55,170 bases of DNA from Pseudomonadota bacterium. GTDB taxonomy: Bacteria; Pseudomonadota; Alphaproteobacteria; Rhodospirillales; Magnetospirillaceae. The translations under genes were made by a program, and so were the position numbers. Where the stretch lies: the NCBI GenBank assembly GCA_021847015.1, contig JAJZVW010000021.1, positions 1 to 55,170 on the forward strand, in the 5' to 3' direction. Each line of letters starts with the position of its first letter. The first letter of the stretch is position 1. Below the pieces are notes generated by a model. That model ran no database searches. It worked only from the letters and a program-made list of their open reading frames with translations, and had not been told where the DNA came from. Of the stretch, positions 27,533 to 36,752 are shown piece after piece.

Positions 27533-28581
27533 TCCTCGTCCTCCGCGGAACCGGCCAGCAGGTCCAACTGGACCAGCGCCTCCCTGGGGGGCGCGATGCC
27601 GATATGGCGGAAACCGGCGGCCGACAGCATGCGCCCGCGCGGCGTGCGCTGGATCAATCCTTGCTGAAGGAGGTAGGGCTCGACCACCTCCTCCAGCGTG
27701 TCGCGGGACTCCGACAACGCCGCCGCCAGGGTCTCAACGCCCACCGGCCCGCCCCCGTAATTCCCGGCGATGCAGGCGAGATACCGGCGGTCCATGGCGT
27801 CCAGGCCGATGGCATCGACCTCCAGGCGGCGCAGTGCCGCGTCGGCGATGTCGGCGTCCACCGGCGCGCGGCCGGCGACCGCGGCGAAATCGCGCACCCG
27901 GCGCAGCAGCCGGCCAGCCACGCGGGGAGTCCCCCGCGCCCGCCTGGCGATCTCGCGCGCGCCGTCGGCGGTGAGCGCGAGGCCCAGAACGCGGGCGCCG
28001 CGACCGACGATGAGTTCCAGTTCCTCGGGGGTATAGAAAGTCATGCGGCAGGGAATCCCGAACCGCTCGCGCAACGGCGTGGTCAGCAGGCCCGAGCGCG
28101 TGGTCGCCCCCACCAGGGTGAACGGCGGCAGGTCGATGCGCACCGAGCGGGCCGCCGGGCCTTCGCCGATGATGAGATCGAGTTGGAAATCCTCCATGGC
28201 AGGATAGAGCACTTCCTCTATGGCGGGATTAAGGCGATGGATTTCGTCGATGAAAAGGACATCGCGCGGTTCCAGGTTGGTCAGCAGCGCAGCCAAGTCT
28301 CCCGCCTTGGCGATTACCGGCCCCGATGTGGCGCGGAACCCCACGCCCAGCTCGCGGGCGACGATCTGCGCCAGCGTGGTCTTGCCCAAGCCGGGCGGAC
28401 CGAAGAACAGCGTGTGGTCGAGCGCTTCGCCGCGCGCCCGGGCGGCGGCGATGAACACGTCCAGGTTCTCGCGCACCTGCTTCTGGCCGGTGAAGTCGGC
28501 CAGCGTCCGGGGCCTGAGGCTGGAATCGCCATCCTCCGGCGCCGCCTCGGGCGAGACCGTCCGGGGCGGATGGCCGCTCAC
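27529..28581 (-). CDS. ruvB: Holliday junction branch migration ATPase RuvB
   Basis: A 350-residue AAA+ motor. Walker A is [16 protein letters not shown] (about 62-77), Walker B is LFIDEIHRL, sensor region [18 protein letters not shown], and the C-terminal winged helix includes [16 protein letters not shown]. It drives branch migration with RuvA. The start overlaps the ruvA stop (ATGA) and the stop is joined to the ybgC frame, continuing the ruvCAB-ybgC-tol array. Confidence 0.97.
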   Translation of the reverse strand: MSGHPPRTVSPEAAPEDGDSSLRPRTLADFTGQKQVRENLDVFIAAARARGEALDHTLFFGPPGLGKTTLAQIVARELGVGFRATSGPVIAKAGDLAALLTNLEPRDVLFIDEIHRLNPAIEEVLYPAMEDFQLDLIIGEGPAARSVRIDLPPFTLVGATTRSGLLTTPLRERFGIPCRMTFYTPEELELIVGRGARVLGLALTADGAREIARRARGTPRVAGRLLRRVRDFAAVAGRAPVDADIADAALRRLEVDAIGLDAMDRRYLACIAGNYGGGPVGVETLAAALSESRDTLEEVVEPYLLQQGLIQRTPRGRMLSAAGFRHIGIAPPREALVQLDLLAGSAEDEE

Positions 28582-29213
28582 CGTGCCATCTCCCTGCCCA
28601 GCCGCTTGAGAGCGGCGCGGATCAGCGCTCCGGCGTCGGCCCCCTCACCCGTGTCGCGCGAGGCGGCGCCGACCGCCTCGAACGCCTCCAGGCGGCGGTA
28701 GCCGAGATTGACCAGGGCCGACACCGCGTCCTCGATCACCCCGCCGGCAGCGGCCGGCACGGCCGGAGCGGGAACGGCGGATGCGGCGGCCGGGGCGAAA
28801 CCGCCCAGGGCGATGCGCCCGGCCTTGTCCTTGAGTTCGGCCAGGATGCGCGCGGCCAGCTTCGGCCCGACCCCGGCGGCGCGGGTGAGCGTGGTCCTGT
28901 CCTGGGCGGCGATGGTTTGCAGCAACTGCTCCGGCGAGGCCACCGACAGGATCGCCAGCCCAACCTTCGGCCCCACCCCCTGAACCGTGGTGAGCAGCCG
29001 GAACCACTCCCGCTCGCCCGCATCGAGGAAACCGTAAAGCTGGATGGCGTCCTCGCGCACCCAGGTGTCCACGAACACGGCCACCGCGGCGCCCGCCTCC
29101 AGGCGGGACAAGGTGCGGGCGGAGCAGGCGACGTGATAGCCGACGCCGCCGACGTCGATCACCGCCCAATCCTCGCCGAGGGCATCGACCAGCCCCTTCA
29201 GCTTGGCGATCAT
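28578..29213 (-). CDS. ruvA: Holliday junction DNA helicase subunit RuvA
   Basis: A 211-residue protein with an N-terminal OB-fold ([20 protein letters not shown]), two helix-hairpin-helix motifs ([26 protein letters not shown]) and a C-terminal RuvB-binding three-helix domain joined by an Ala/Pro linker. It binds four-way junctions as a tetramer. Its ATG overlaps the ruvC stop by 4 nt. Confidence 0.97.
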   Translation of the reverse strand: MIAKLKGLVDALGEDWAVIDVGGVGYHVACSARTLSRLEAGAAVAVFVDTWVREDAIQLYGFLDAGEREWFRLLTTVQGVGPKVGLAILSVASPEQLLQTIAAQDRTTLTRAAGVGPKLAARILAELKDKAGRIALGGFAPAAASAVPAPAVPAAAGGVIEDAVSALVNLGYRRLEAFEAVGAASRDTGEGADAGALIRAALKRLGREMAR

Positions 29214-29713
29214 GGCGCCCCCATGGCCTGCTTGAGCCGCCGGGCCGTGCCCAGATGGTGGGCGTGGCAGATGGCCACGGCCAGGGCGTCGGCGGCGTCC
29301 GGGCTGGCGACGGCGCAGCCCGGCAAGAGGGTGCGAACCATCATCCCCACCTGCTCCTTGGCCGCCCGCCCGGTGCCGACCACCGCCTGCTTGACCGCGG
29401 CCGGCGCGTACTCCCCCACCGGCAGGCCGGACAGGGCGGCCGCCAGCAGCGCGGCGCCGCGGGCCTGTCCCAGCTTCAGCGTGCTTTCGGGATTCTTGTT
29501 GACGAAGGTCTGTTCGACGGCGGCCGTCTCGGGATTCCAGGCGGCGATCACGGCGCACACGCCCCGATGCAACTGCGCCAGCCGTTCGGCCAGCGGCAGC
29601 CGCTCGTCGGAGCGTACGACTCCGTCGGCAAGATGGCGCAGCCGGCTTCCGTCCGCCTCGATGATCCCCCACCCGGTCGTGCGGAGTCCGGGATCGAGGC
29701 CCAAGACCCTCAT
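29210..29713 (-). CDS. ruvC: Holliday junction resolvase RuvC
   Basis: A 167-residue endonuclease of the RNase H fold. The acidic residues are in [13 protein letters not shown] (Asp7), [14 protein letters not shown] (Glu) and the C-terminal [16 protein letters not shown] (Asp pair). It cleaves Holliday junctions symmetrically. It is the first of the ruvCAB genes and lies 58 bp after yebC, on the same strand. Confidence 0.97.
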   Translation of the reverse strand: MRVLGLDPGLRTTGWGIIEADGSRLRHLADGVVRSDERLPLAERLAQLHRGVCAVIAAWNPETAAVEQTFVNKNPESTLKLGQARGAALLAAALSGLPVGEYAPAAVKQAVVGTGRAAKEQVGMMVRTLLPGCAVASPDAADALAVAICHAHHLGTARRLKQAMGAP

Positions 29714-29771
29714 CCTTCCCCTGCCTTTCCCCCACCCCTCCCCGGCGGCATCGCCGCCAGAGGCCGCGCCG

Positions 29772-30524
29772 TCACGCGCTCAACCGCTCCATGACGTCGT
29801 CGGCGATCTCGAAATTGGCCTGGACGCGCTGGACGTCGTCGTTGTCCTCCAGGATCTCCAAAAGCTTGAGCAGCGTCTTGGCCGTATCTTCGGCGGCCAC
29901 CGGCACGGTGGTCTGCGGACGCCAGTCCAGCCGGGCGTGTTCGGGCGTGCCGAACCGGCCCTCCAGCATTTCGCGCACCGCCCCCAAATCGTCGGGAGCG
30001 CACGTCACCTCATGGCCGTCCTCCGACGATTCCACGTTGTCGGCGCCGGCGTCCAACGCCGCCTCGAACATGGCCTCGGCATCGGCCGCGGCGGCGGGAT
30101 AGCGGATGGCGCCGACCCGGTCGAACATGAACGACACCGAATTGGTCTCGCCCAGGGCGCCGCCGTTCTTGCTGAACGCCGAGCGGATTTCCGAAGCGGT
30201 GCGGTTGCGGTTGTCGGTCAGCGCCTCGACGATGATAGCCACCGAGCCGGGGCCGTAGCCCTCGTAGCGCACCTCCTCGTAATTGGCGCCGTCCTCGCCC
30301 CCGGCGCCGCGCTTGATGGCGCGGTCGATGGTGTCCTTGGGCATATTGGCCGCGCGCGCGGCCTGGATGGCGGCGCGCAGGCGCGGGTTGGCGGCGGCGT
30401 CGGGCAGGCCCGAGCGCGCGGACACCGTCAGCTCGCGGATCAGCTTGGTGAACACCTTGGCGCGCTTGGCGTCCTGCGCGCCCTTGCGGTGCATGATGTT
30501 CTTGAATTGCGAATGGCCGGCCAT
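29772..30524 (-). CDS. yebC: YebC/PmpR/TACO1 family translation/transcription factor
   Basis: A 250-residue protein of the YebC family, starting [20 protein letters not shown] as in most members. Recent work on the family supports roles in relieving ribosome stalling at proline runs, while older work proposed DNA binding. The TolA spacer nearby is proline-rich, which may be a coincidence. It precedes ruvCAB on the same strand, a very common arrangement. Confidence 0.95.
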   Translation of the reverse strand: MAGHSQFKNIMHRKGAQDAKRAKVFTKLIRELTVSARSGLPDAAANPRLRAAIQAARAANMPKDTIDRAIKRGAGGEDGANYEEVRYEGYGPGSVAIIVEALTDNRNRTASEIRSAFSKNGGALGETNSVSFMFDRVGAIRYPAAAADAEAMFEAALDAGADNVESSEDGHEVTCAPDDLGAVREMLEGRFGTPEHARLDWRPQTTVPVAAEDTAKTLLKLLEILEDNDDVQRVQANFEIADDVMERLSA

Positions 30525-30744
30525 GGCTGTTGACCCTGAATCGAAAGCGATGTTGGGCGGTGGCTATACCACGTCCGGCGCCCGTTGGAACAGCGCCGCG
30601 GATCGCGCCGCGTGCGACTATGGCAAGAATTCCGGAGGGACGGAAGGGCGTGCCGCCGTTTTCGGTTTCACCGCCAAGGCGCTTTCGCTCCGCATCGCCG
30701 AACGCCGAAGCGCCACACTGGCGCTCGACCCTCAAGCGCATCGC

Positions 30745-31131
30745 TTACTGGGGCATAAAGGGAGCGGCGGGTCCGGCGAATTTTTTGAGCGACCGCACCA
30801 CCTTGTAACGGGGCTCCATGTGTTCATGGAGGACACGGAGGACGATGGTGCCATTGGCGCCGTTCGACATCTCGCCCGTCGCATAGTACAGGCAATGCGC
30901 GGCCGCACCGCGCCTGTCAGCCGCCAATTCCAGGTGGAACAGCCTTACCCCCCGCCCGATCTCCGAACGGTCGATCGACCCCGCGCGTTCCGGATCGTCG
31001 CCGACCATCGCCATCCCCTTGTCGATGATCGCCGCATAAACCGCCAACTGCCGCATCCCGAATACTTTGAGCGTCTCGGCAAGGATGTCCTTGATATCGC
31101 GCTCAGCGGCCCTGGCGATCTCGAACGTCAT
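30745..31131 (-). CDS. ParE/RelE-superfamily toxin
   Basis: A 128-residue protein with the RelE/ParE fold pattern: N-terminal FEIARAAERDIKDILAETLK (helix after a first strand) and C-terminal IVLRVLHEHMEPRYKVVRSL. The ParE group targets DNA gyrase, whereas RelE members cut mRNA; the sequence favours ParE. Its ATG overlaps the stop of the antitoxin gene (ATGA), the typical antitoxin-first layout. It is somewhat longer than the usual ~95-100 residues, with an insert around GSIDRSEIGRGVRLFHLEL. Confidence 0.8.
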   Translation of the reverse strand: MTFEIARAAERDIKDILAETLKVFGMRQLAVYAAIIDKGMAMVGDDPERAGSIDRSEIGRGVRLFHLELAADRRGAAAHCLYYATGEMSNGANGTIVLRVLHEHMEPRYKVVRSLKKFAGPAAPFMPQ

Positions 31132-31394
31132 TCGCCGAACTGTTCCCGCCTCACCTCATCGGCGATCTCCTGCACAGTCTTCCGGGAAAAGCGGCCCGAC
31201 GCCGCGTCCTCAAGACCGATAGCGATTTCACGCCGCAAGATCGCGAGCTTCTCCCGCTCAAGCGCCTTGTCGTGCTGCAACAGGCGCAGGGCGTCGCGCA
31301 CCACCTCACTGGACGACACGTAGCCGCCGTCGGCCACCTCGTTCTCCACGAACTCGACCATATCGGCGGGAAGGCTGACGTTCATGGTTGCCAT
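31128..31394 (-). CDS. ParD-family antitoxin (ribbon-helix-helix)
   Basis: An 88-residue protein. The N-terminal ribbon-helix-helix reads MNVSLPADMVEFVENEVADG and YVSSSEVVRDALRLL; the charged C-terminal half wraps the toxin. The start at 31394 has GAAGGAG 8 nt upstream; the frame is open further but without signals. It should repress its own promoter, which lies in 31395-31512. The pair sits between feoB and yebC and is not obviously on a mobile element. Confidence 0.88.
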   Translation of the reverse strand: MATMNVSLPADMVEFVENEVADGGYVSSSEVVRDALRLLQHDKALEREKLAILRREIAIGLEDAASGRFSRKTVQEIADEVRREQFGE

Positions 31395-31512
31395 GGCGCA
31401 TGCTCCTTCGGCGAGCATACAGCTTGCGGTCATTGGCAAAGTTTGTCAATTGCCTCATTCGCCCCGACACACGTTCAAGCTGCAGGTTGTCCGCTGAGGC
31501 CACCGGCAATCC

Positions 31513-33810
31513 TCAATGGCAGCCCTTCCCGCCCGCGGTGGTGACGCAGCCGCGGCAGCCGCCGCAGCCCGACGACGGCAGCGCGGGCAGGGTCTGGCGG
31601 CGGCCCTGGCGGCGCAGCCACAGCACCGCCAGGCCGAGCGCCACCGCCACCAGGGTCATCCACCCGGCCGAGGCCAGGGGGTGACGCATGACGGTGGCCG
31701 CCTGATAGGCGACGGTGGCGGCGGCGAACCCCATGGCCGAGGACCAGCCGAGCACGAACACCGTCCAGGCCATGCCCGCCTCGCGCCGGATGGCGGCGAC
31801 GGTGGCGATGCAGGGCGCGTAGAGCAGCACGAAGACCAGATAGGCGAACGCGCCCCAGGCGCCGTCGAAACGGTTCGTCAGCGCGCGGCGGGTGGTGTCA
31901 TCGGCCGCATTGGCCGCGCCGACGCCGCTCTTGGCCAGCCCCAGGGGATCGAGCACGGCGTCGCCCAGCGCGGCGACATTGGCGGGGATGGTGGCCAGCG
32001 CCGCTTGCAGCCGCCCGCCGACGCCGAGCGCCGCCTCGCCCTCGCCGGCCGCGCCGTTCTCGGCGGCGTAGAGCGCGGTGAGCGTGCCGACCAGCGCTTC
32101 CTTGGCGAAAACGCCGGTGAACAGGCCGACGGTCGCCGGCCAGTTGTCGGGGGCGATGCCGATGGGCGCCAGCACGGGCGTGGTGGCCCGCGCGGTCGCC
32201 GCCAGCAGCGAGTTCGCCCCCGCTCCGTTGGCCTCGATCCGGAAGTCCACGCTGACGGCGTTCAGCGCCGTGAGGATCATCACCACCGGCACCACCACCT
32301 TGCCGGCATCCTGCACGAAGGACGTCACCCGGCCGAAACCGCGCCGCAGCACCGCCCCCAGGCGCGGCCGGTGGTAGGGCGGCAGTTCCACCAGCAGCGG
32401 CGGCGCGGTGCCGCCGAACAGGGTGCGCTTGAGCACGAAGCCGGTCAGCACGGCCACGGCGATGCCGACGAGATAAAGCCCGAACACCAGATTTTCGCCG
32501 CTGCCCGGAAAGAACGTGGCGGCGAACAGGGCATAGACCGGCAGCCGCGCCCCGCACGACATGAAGGGCGTCATGGCGATGGTGGCCTTGCGGTCGTCGG
32601 CGTCCTCCAGGGTGCGCGACGCCATCACCGCCGGCACGTTGCAGCCCAGCCCGACCACCAGCGGCACGAACGCCTTGCCGGGCAGGCCGATGCGGCGCAT
32701 GAAGCGGTCCATCACCACCGCCGCCCGGGCCATATAGCCGGATTCCTCCAGGAAACCGAGGAAGGCGTACAGGAAGCCCACCAGGGGAATGAAGGACACG
32801 ACCGTCCGCACGCCCCGCCCCGCCCCTTCGGCCAGCAGGGCGGTCCAGGCCGGCGCCCCGGCCCCGCGCAACAGCTCGACGGGGAGCTGCTGCACCAGGG
32901 CCTCGGCCACGCCGTCGAAGGCGTCCACCAGCGTGCCACCCAACTGGATGGTCCACAGGAACATCAGGTACATGACGGCGAGGAAGCCGATCACCCCCCA
33001 CCAGGGATGAAGCAGCCAGGCGTCCAGGCGGTCGGTGGCGGTGCGGCGGTGCGCCCGCTCGCGGCGGACGGCGGCATGGGCGACCGCCGCCGCGGCGGCA
33101 TGCCGGCCGGCGCCCAGGGCCAGGGCATCCACCTCGGTCTCGGAATCGTCTTCGAGGGCGCGGATGGCCGACCACCGCGCCGAGGGATGGTCGCCGCCCC
33201 GCGCCTGGGCGCGGTCGCGCAAAATCCTCAGCAAATCGGGGGGGTAATCGGGAAAGGACGGCACCGGCACCGTGCCGTCGAGGGCGGACAGCACGGCGTC
33301 CTTGAACGCGTCCATCCCTTCGCCGGTGGCCGCCGCCATGGGGACGACCGGACAGCCCAGCGCGTCGGACAGGGCGTCAACGTCGATGGCGACGCCGTCG
33401 GCGCGGGCCTTGTCCATGCGGTTGAGCGCCACCACCACCGGCACTCCCGAAGCGGATGGCGGATCGAAGGACGCGCGCCCCTGGCTTTCCATCACCTGGA
33501 GGGTCAGATACAGGCTGCGCTCCAGCGAGGCGGCGTCCACCACGTTGACCACTAGGCCGCAGGCACGCCCGGCCAGGTATTCGGCGGTGACCTCCTCGTC
33601 CAGGGAACGGGTGCCGGTCAGGGTGTAGGCGCCGGGAAGATCGACCACGGCGACGTGCCGGCCGCCATGGTCGAAGGCGCCTTGGACGCCCTCGACGGTG
33701 ACGCCGGGCCAGTTGCCCACCCATTGGCGCTCGCCGGTCAAGGCGTTGAACAGGGTGGTCTTGCCGCAATTGGGCCGCCCGACCAGGGCGATGGTGGACC
33801 CCACGTCCAT
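31513..33810 (-). CDS. feoB: Ferrous iron transporter FeoB
   Basis: A 765-residue protein. The N-terminal G domain has GRPNCGKTTLFNALTG (G1), the G3 motif VVDLPGAYTL and the G4 motif NRMDKA, followed by a helical GDI domain. The membrane part contains two Gate motifs (GFLYAFLGFLEESGYMARAA and VGLGCNVPAVMASRT). The final 20 residues are cysteine-rich (GCGGCRGC ... GCH); a cysteine tail of this kind takes the place of FeoC in some bacteria (inference). It imports Fe(II) across the inner membrane under low oxygen. It follows feoA by 6 bp. Confidence 0.95.
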   Translation of the reverse strand: MDVGSTIALVGRPNCGKTTLFNALTGERQWVGNWPGVTVEGVQGAFDHGGRHVAVVDLPGAYTLTGTRSLDEEVTAEYLAGRACGLVVNVVDAASLERSLYLTLQVMESQGRASFDPPSASGVPVVVALNRMDKARADGVAIDVDALSDALGCPVVPMAAATGEGMDAFKDAVLSALDGTVPVPSFPDYPPDLLRILRDRAQARGGDHPSARWSAIRALEDDSETEVDALALGAGRHAAAAAVAHAAVRRERAHRRTATDRLDAWLLHPWWGVIGFLAVMYLMFLWTIQLGGTLVDAFDGVAEALVQQLPVELLRGAGAPAWTALLAEGAGRGVRTVVSFIPLVGFLYAFLGFLEESGYMARAAVVMDRFMRRIGLPGKAFVPLVVGLGCNVPAVMASRTLEDADDRKATIAMTPFMSCGARLPVYALFAATFFPGSGENLVFGLYLVGIAVAVLTGFVLKRTLFGGTAPPLLVELPPYHRPRLGAVLRRGFGRVTSFVQDAGKVVVPVVMILTALNAVSVDFRIEANGAGANSLLAATARATTPVLAPIGIAPDNWPATVGLFTGVFAKEALVGTLTALYAAENGAAGEGEAALGVGGRLQAALATIPANVAALGDAVLDPLGLAKSGVGAANAADDTTRRALTNRFDGAWGAFAYLVFVLLYAPCIATVAAIRREAGMAWTVFVLGWSSAMGFAAATVAYQAATVMRHPLASAGWMTLVAVALGLAVLWLRRQGRRQTLPALPSSGCGGCRGCVTTAGGKGCH

Positions 33811-33816
33811 GGCCGG

Positions 33817-34098
33817 TCAGCCGGCCAGCACGGAAACGGCGATGGCTTCGGCCATGTCGGAACCGACCACCACGCGGGTACCGTGGGCGGCGACGATCAC
33901 CGGGCCCCGCCGGCCCATCCGCCCCACCACCACCAGTTCGGCCCCGCGCGGCAGGCCCAGTTCGGTCAACCGCCGTTGCAGCCCGCCGCCGCCGGATACC
34001 CCGGTGATCCGCACCCGCGCCCCCACGCCGGCCGAAGCCAGGGAGGCGCTCGACGGCGCGGTATCGCGATCACGGACGGCGGAACGATCGAACGGCAT
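33817..34098 (-). CDS. feoA: FeoA-domain protein of ferrous iron uptake
   Basis: A 93-residue SH3-like protein with the FeoA pattern VRITGVSGGGGLQRRLTELGLPRGAE split around GGGGL, and a final VVVGSDMAEAIAV. FeoA is thought to interact with FeoB and affect its GTPase activity. It carries a ~20-residue non-conserved N-terminus. It is the first gene of feoAB, with a likely promoter just upstream. Confidence 0.9.
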   Translation of the reverse strand: MPFDRSAVRDRDTAPSSASLASAGVGARVRITGVSGGGGLQRRLTELGLPRGAELVVVGRMGRRGPVIVAAHGTRVVVGSDMAEAIAVSVLAG

Positions 34099-34115
34099 GA
34101 CGACCCCAACGGTTT

Positions 34116-34156
34116 ACCAGTGGGGCGATGATGCTGCGAAGCGTTATCATTGTCAA
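34116..34156 (-). promoter_or_regulatory. Candidate feoAB promoter with an overlapping Fur-like half site
   Basis: On the minus strand TTGACA (34156-34151) begins a -35-like element 53 bp before feoA, with a poorer -10 (GCATCA) about 16 bp on. AATGATAA overlaps it and resembles half of a Fur-type site. Iron-linked repression would be expected for feoAB, but the match is short. Confidence 0.4.
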
Positions 34157-34312
34157 CGGAAATTCCGCAGAAAACGCATGGGTATTGAAACGCCCCAGGC
34201 GCCGCCGGGAGCGATTCTTACTTAAAATGGCGGATGGCTTGGCGATTTTCTAATGCCGGCCGCACTCCTTGGGATTACACTTTCCCGCTCGGACGCTCTT
34301 GGGGAGGATGGG

Positions 34313-34525
34313 ATGTCCCTGTGCCTTGGCCGTTACCGGGCGACCTTGCCGCCTGGCTGGACGGTGGCGAGGGTCGCCGACGGCCATAAATGCCCCGCGA
34401 TCGAAGCCTGGATCGGCCAAGGCAACCTGAGCGCGCGCTGGTGCTGGCGCACGACGTTCGGAGTGATCGAGTTCGCCTTCGCCGATGGCGCCGACGCCGG
34501 GCGGTTCGCCGCCGTGTGGGGTTAG
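34313..34525 (+). CDS. Small protein of unknown function
   Basis: A 70-residue protein with GGGGAGGA placed 5 nt before ATG 34313, a strong ribosome site. It contains two tryptophan-rich stretches (PPGWTVARVADG, ARWCWRTTFGVIEF), no signal peptide and no membrane helix. It is divergent from feoA and converges on the ymdB-like gene, overlapping its end by 4 nt. No family is recognised. Confidence 0.55.
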   Translation: MSLCLGRYRATLPPGWTVARVADGHKCPAIEAWIGQGNLSARWCWRTTFGVIEFAFADGADAGRFAAVWG

Positions 34526-35337
34526 GCCGGCCACGTTTCCGCCAGGCGCGGCCCCACCCTCAGGGGAGCGACGCGGACGGCGAGGCCGCTGCGGTCGTCG
34601 GTCTCCACCAGAACCCCGCAGACGGTCCCCGGACCCTCGGCCGGCGACAGGCGCTCGCCAGGAATCTTGCGCACCAGCTTGAAGATGGCCCCCTCCTTCT
34701 TCATGCCGATGACCGAATCGTAATCGCCGCACATGCCGGCATCGGTCTGGTAGGCGGTTCCCTTGGGCAGGATTTGGGCGTCGGCCGTGGGAATGTGGGA
34801 ATGGCTCCCGACCACCAGGCTGACGCGGCCGTCCAGGGAATGACCGACGGCCATCTTCTCGCTGGTGGCCTCGGCGTGGACGTCCACCACGATGGCATCC
34901 ACGCCCCCCGGCCCCAGCCGCACGCGGGCCAATTCCCGTTCCACCGCGGTGAACGGGTCGTCGAGCGGGTCCATGAACAGCCGCCCCATCACCTGTACCA
35001 CCATCACCTTGCGGCCCCGCGCGGCCGCATAGACGCCGATGCCCTTGCCCGGCGTCCCATGGGGATAGTTGAGGGGACGCAACAGGCGCGGATCGCCGTC
35101 GATATAGGGCATGATCTCGCGCTGGTCCCAGGAATGGTTGCCGAGCGTCAGCACGTCGGCGCCGGCGGCGTAGAACTCCTCGCATATCTTGGGCGTGATG
35201 CCGAAGCCGTGGGCGGCGTTCTCGGCGTTCACCACCACGAAATCGGCTTCCAGCCGGCGGCGCATCTCCGGCAGCCGCGCCACCACGGCGTCCCGGCCCG
35301 ACCGCCCGACAACATCGCCCAGGAACAGCACTCTCAT
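34522..35337 (-). CDS. YmdB-type metallophosphoesterase (TIGR00282 family)
   Basis: A 271-residue cytosolic calcineurin-like phosphoesterase. Metal ligands are seen in MRVLFLGDVVGRSGRDAV (Asp8), VVNAENAAHGFGI, LTLGNHSWDQ, and VGSHSHIPTAD. The Bacillus homologue hydrolyses 2',3'-cAMP and affects motility and biofilm behaviour; in alphaproteobacteria the role is unknown. The start overlaps the stop of the 5-FCL gene (ATGA), so the two are translated together. Confidence 0.88.
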   Translation of the reverse strand: MRVLFLGDVVGRSGRDAVVARLPEMRRRLEADFVVVNAENAAHGFGITPKICEEFYAAGADVLTLGNHSWDQREIMPYIDGDPRLLRPLNYPHGTPGKGIGVYAAARGRKVMVVQVMGRLFMDPLDDPFTAVERELARVRLGPGGVDAIVVDVHAEATSEKMAVGHSLDGRVSLVVGSHSHIPTADAQILPKGTAYQTDAGMCGDYDSVIGMKKEGAIFKLVRKIPGERLSPAEGPGTVCGVLVETDDRSGLAVRVAPLRVGPRLAETWPA

Positions 35338-35939
35338 GGCGTCTCCATATCCATAAGCCCCATTTCCGTCGCCACCCGGTCCAGATGCTGGTCATGCCCG
35401 TCGTGGGGCACCAGCGGCACCTGCTGGGCGCTGAAGGCCAGCCCGATGGCGTCAACCTGGGCGTCGGCGCGGAGCCCCTCCAGCGTGCGGTCGTAGTATC
35501 CGCCCCCATACCCCAGCCGGCGGCCCCAGCGGTCGAAGGCCAGCAGCGGCACCAGCACCACCCGCGGAACCACCGGCTCGGCCGTCTCCGGCGGATGGTT
35601 GGTGCCGTGAAGGCCAGGCGCCAAATCGCCGCCCGGCCGCCAGCGGCGGAATATCAGCGGCCGGCCGTGCCCGGCCACCGCCGGAAGGGCGAGCGCGAAG
35701 CCCAATGCGGCAAGGCGCGTCATCAGCGGCACAGGGTCGATCTCGTCGCCCATCGGCCAGTATCCGGCGACCACGGTCCCCGGCGGCCAGGGTCCGGCCA
35801 GCCTCTCGGCCAACAGCGCCAGACGCCGCCCACCCTCCTCGGCGCCGAGGGCGCGGCGCGCCCGCCGTCGCAGGTCGGCGGCGGCGGCGCGAAGCGCGCT
35901 CTTGGCGGCGGGAAGATCGGGGCGTTCGGGGAGCATCAT
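35334..35939 (-). CDS. 5-formyltetrahydrofolate cyclo-ligase
   Basis: A 201-residue enzyme converting 5-formyl-THF to 5,10-methenyl-THF with ATP. The family motifs are KSALRAAAADLRRRAR near the N-terminus and PLLAFDRWGRRLGYGGGYYD near residue 145. ATG 35939 (tandem ATGATG) is chosen; the frame is open into the upstream RNA gene to 35981. The zapA-6S RNA-5FCL order matches the ygfE-ssrS-ygfA locus known in many proteobacteria, where 6S RNA and ygfA are cotranscribed. Confidence 0.92.
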   Translation of the reverse strand: MMLPERPDLPAAKSALRAAAADLRRRARRALGAEEGGRRLALLAERLAGPWPPGTVVAGYWPMGDEIDPVPLMTRLAALGFALALPAVAGHGRPLIFRRWRPGGDLAPGLHGTNHPPETAEPVVPRVVLVPLLAFDRWGRRLGYGGGYYDRTLEGLRADAQVDAIGLAFSAQQVPLVPHDGHDQHLDRVATEMGLMDMETP

Positions 35940-35942
35940 GGA

Positions 35943-36117
35943 GGTATGGAAGCGGCGCCGCCTCGGCCGTTGGCGTTGCAAGTCCTCTTGTGGCCTGCGT
36001 CAGCAGGTGGGTGGCCATGTGCCGGAACCACGGTCCCGGCAGGGACAGCCCCCAAGAGGATGTTATTGGCCCCAGGGACATTGGCTGCCTGACGCGCCGT
36101 GCAGCGAACCGCTCCAG
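35943..36117 (-). ncRNA. ssrS: 6S RNA (regulator of RNA polymerase)
   Basis: The 186-bp space between zapA and the 5-FCL gene is where 6S RNA is encoded in most proteobacteria. On the minus strand it folds into a long interrupted rod: an apical hairpin (TGCCGGGA at 36041-36034 with TTCCGGCA at 36027-36020), an enclosing CCTCTTG/CAAGAGG helix (36059-36053 with 35989-35983), a large open bubble, and a closing GC-rich stem using GGAGCGG and CGCCGCTTCC. This is the open-promoter mimic that binds the sigma-70 holoenzyme. A TAGTAT box (36128-36123) overlapping the zapA stop could be its -10. Ends are approximate. Confidence 0.8.
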
Positions 36118-36125
36118 CTACAATA

Positions 36126-36452
36126 CTACGAGCGTTCGAGGCGCGCCGCAACGGCGTCGATGCGCTCGGCCATCCGCGCGATCCCCTCGGCCAGGCGGGC
36201 ATCCCCGTCGGCTACCGCGGCCAGGTCCCCGGCCAGGCGCTGGATTTCCGCCCTGGCTTCGGCCAACTCGTCGGCAAGAGTCAGCCCCAGCATGACCAGG
36301 AAGCGGGCTTCCGGCTGCATCCCCACCTGGGATTCCAGCCGCTCGGCGCGTTCGTCGAGCGCCGCCGCCAATTCGCGGACCGAAGACGCCTGGGCGTCGT
36401 CGCAAGCGATGTCGTAAAGCCGGCCGGCGACGGAAACGGTGACGAGGGCCAC
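36126..36452 (-). CDS. zapA: Cell division protein ZapA (GTG start)
   Basis: A 108-residue protein of the ZapA family: N-terminal VTVSVAGRLYDIACDDAQAS and a long C-terminal coiled coil (ELAEARAEIQRLAGDLAAV). It binds and bundles FtsZ at midcell. The start is GTG 36452, with GGGGGA upstream at the end of the previous gene, 3 bp away. Confidence 0.92.
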   Translation of the reverse strand: MALVTVSVAGRLYDIACDDAQASSVRELAAALDERAERLESQVGMQPEARFLVMLGLTLADELAEARAEIQRLAGDLAAVADGDARLAEGIARMAERIDAVAARLERS

Positions 36453-36455
36453 GGT

Positions 36456-36695
36456 TCAGTCCCCCAGCAGCGCGCGCAGCCGCCCGAGCGCGCCGTCCAG
36501 CCGCTCGGCCACCTGCCGGGTGGTCGCATCGAGGCGGACGTAGTCATCCCGCATGCGTGCCAGCTCGTCGCCGGCAAGCAGATCCGAACCTCCCGCTCCG
36601 TGCGCCGCCGCCGCTTCCAGCCGGTCGAGCGCCGCCGCAAGGCGCGCCATGGCGTCTTCGGTGCGCTGCGAGCCTGAGATTTGCGGATGATCCAC
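36456..36695 (-). CDS. Small coiled-coil protein upstream of zapA (DUF4164-like)
   Basis: A 79-residue mostly helical, heptad-patterned protein (MARLAAALDRLEAAAAHG, ELARMRDDYVRLDATTRQVA). A small coiled-coil gene directly before zapA is common in alphaproteobacteria and is often called DUF4164; the role is unknown but probably tied to division. GTG 36695 is the preferred start because GGGGGA lies 6 nt upstream; an ATG further in (near MARLAAAL) is possible. Confidence 0.7.
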   Translation of the reverse strand: MDHPQISGSQRTEDAMARLAAALDRLEAAAAHGAGGSDLLAGDELARMRDDYVRLDATTRQVAERLDGALGRLRALLGD

Positions 36696-36752
36696 CCCGT
36701 TCCCCCGGCCGATGTACCGGCGCGACCTTAGGACCGATGGCAAAGGGAGTCA

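Noticed and set aside
31128-31394. ParD/ParE pair as a sign of a mobile element
   Set aside because: No integrase, transposase or inverted repeats surround it, and the flanking yebC and feoB genes are ordinary chromosomal genes.
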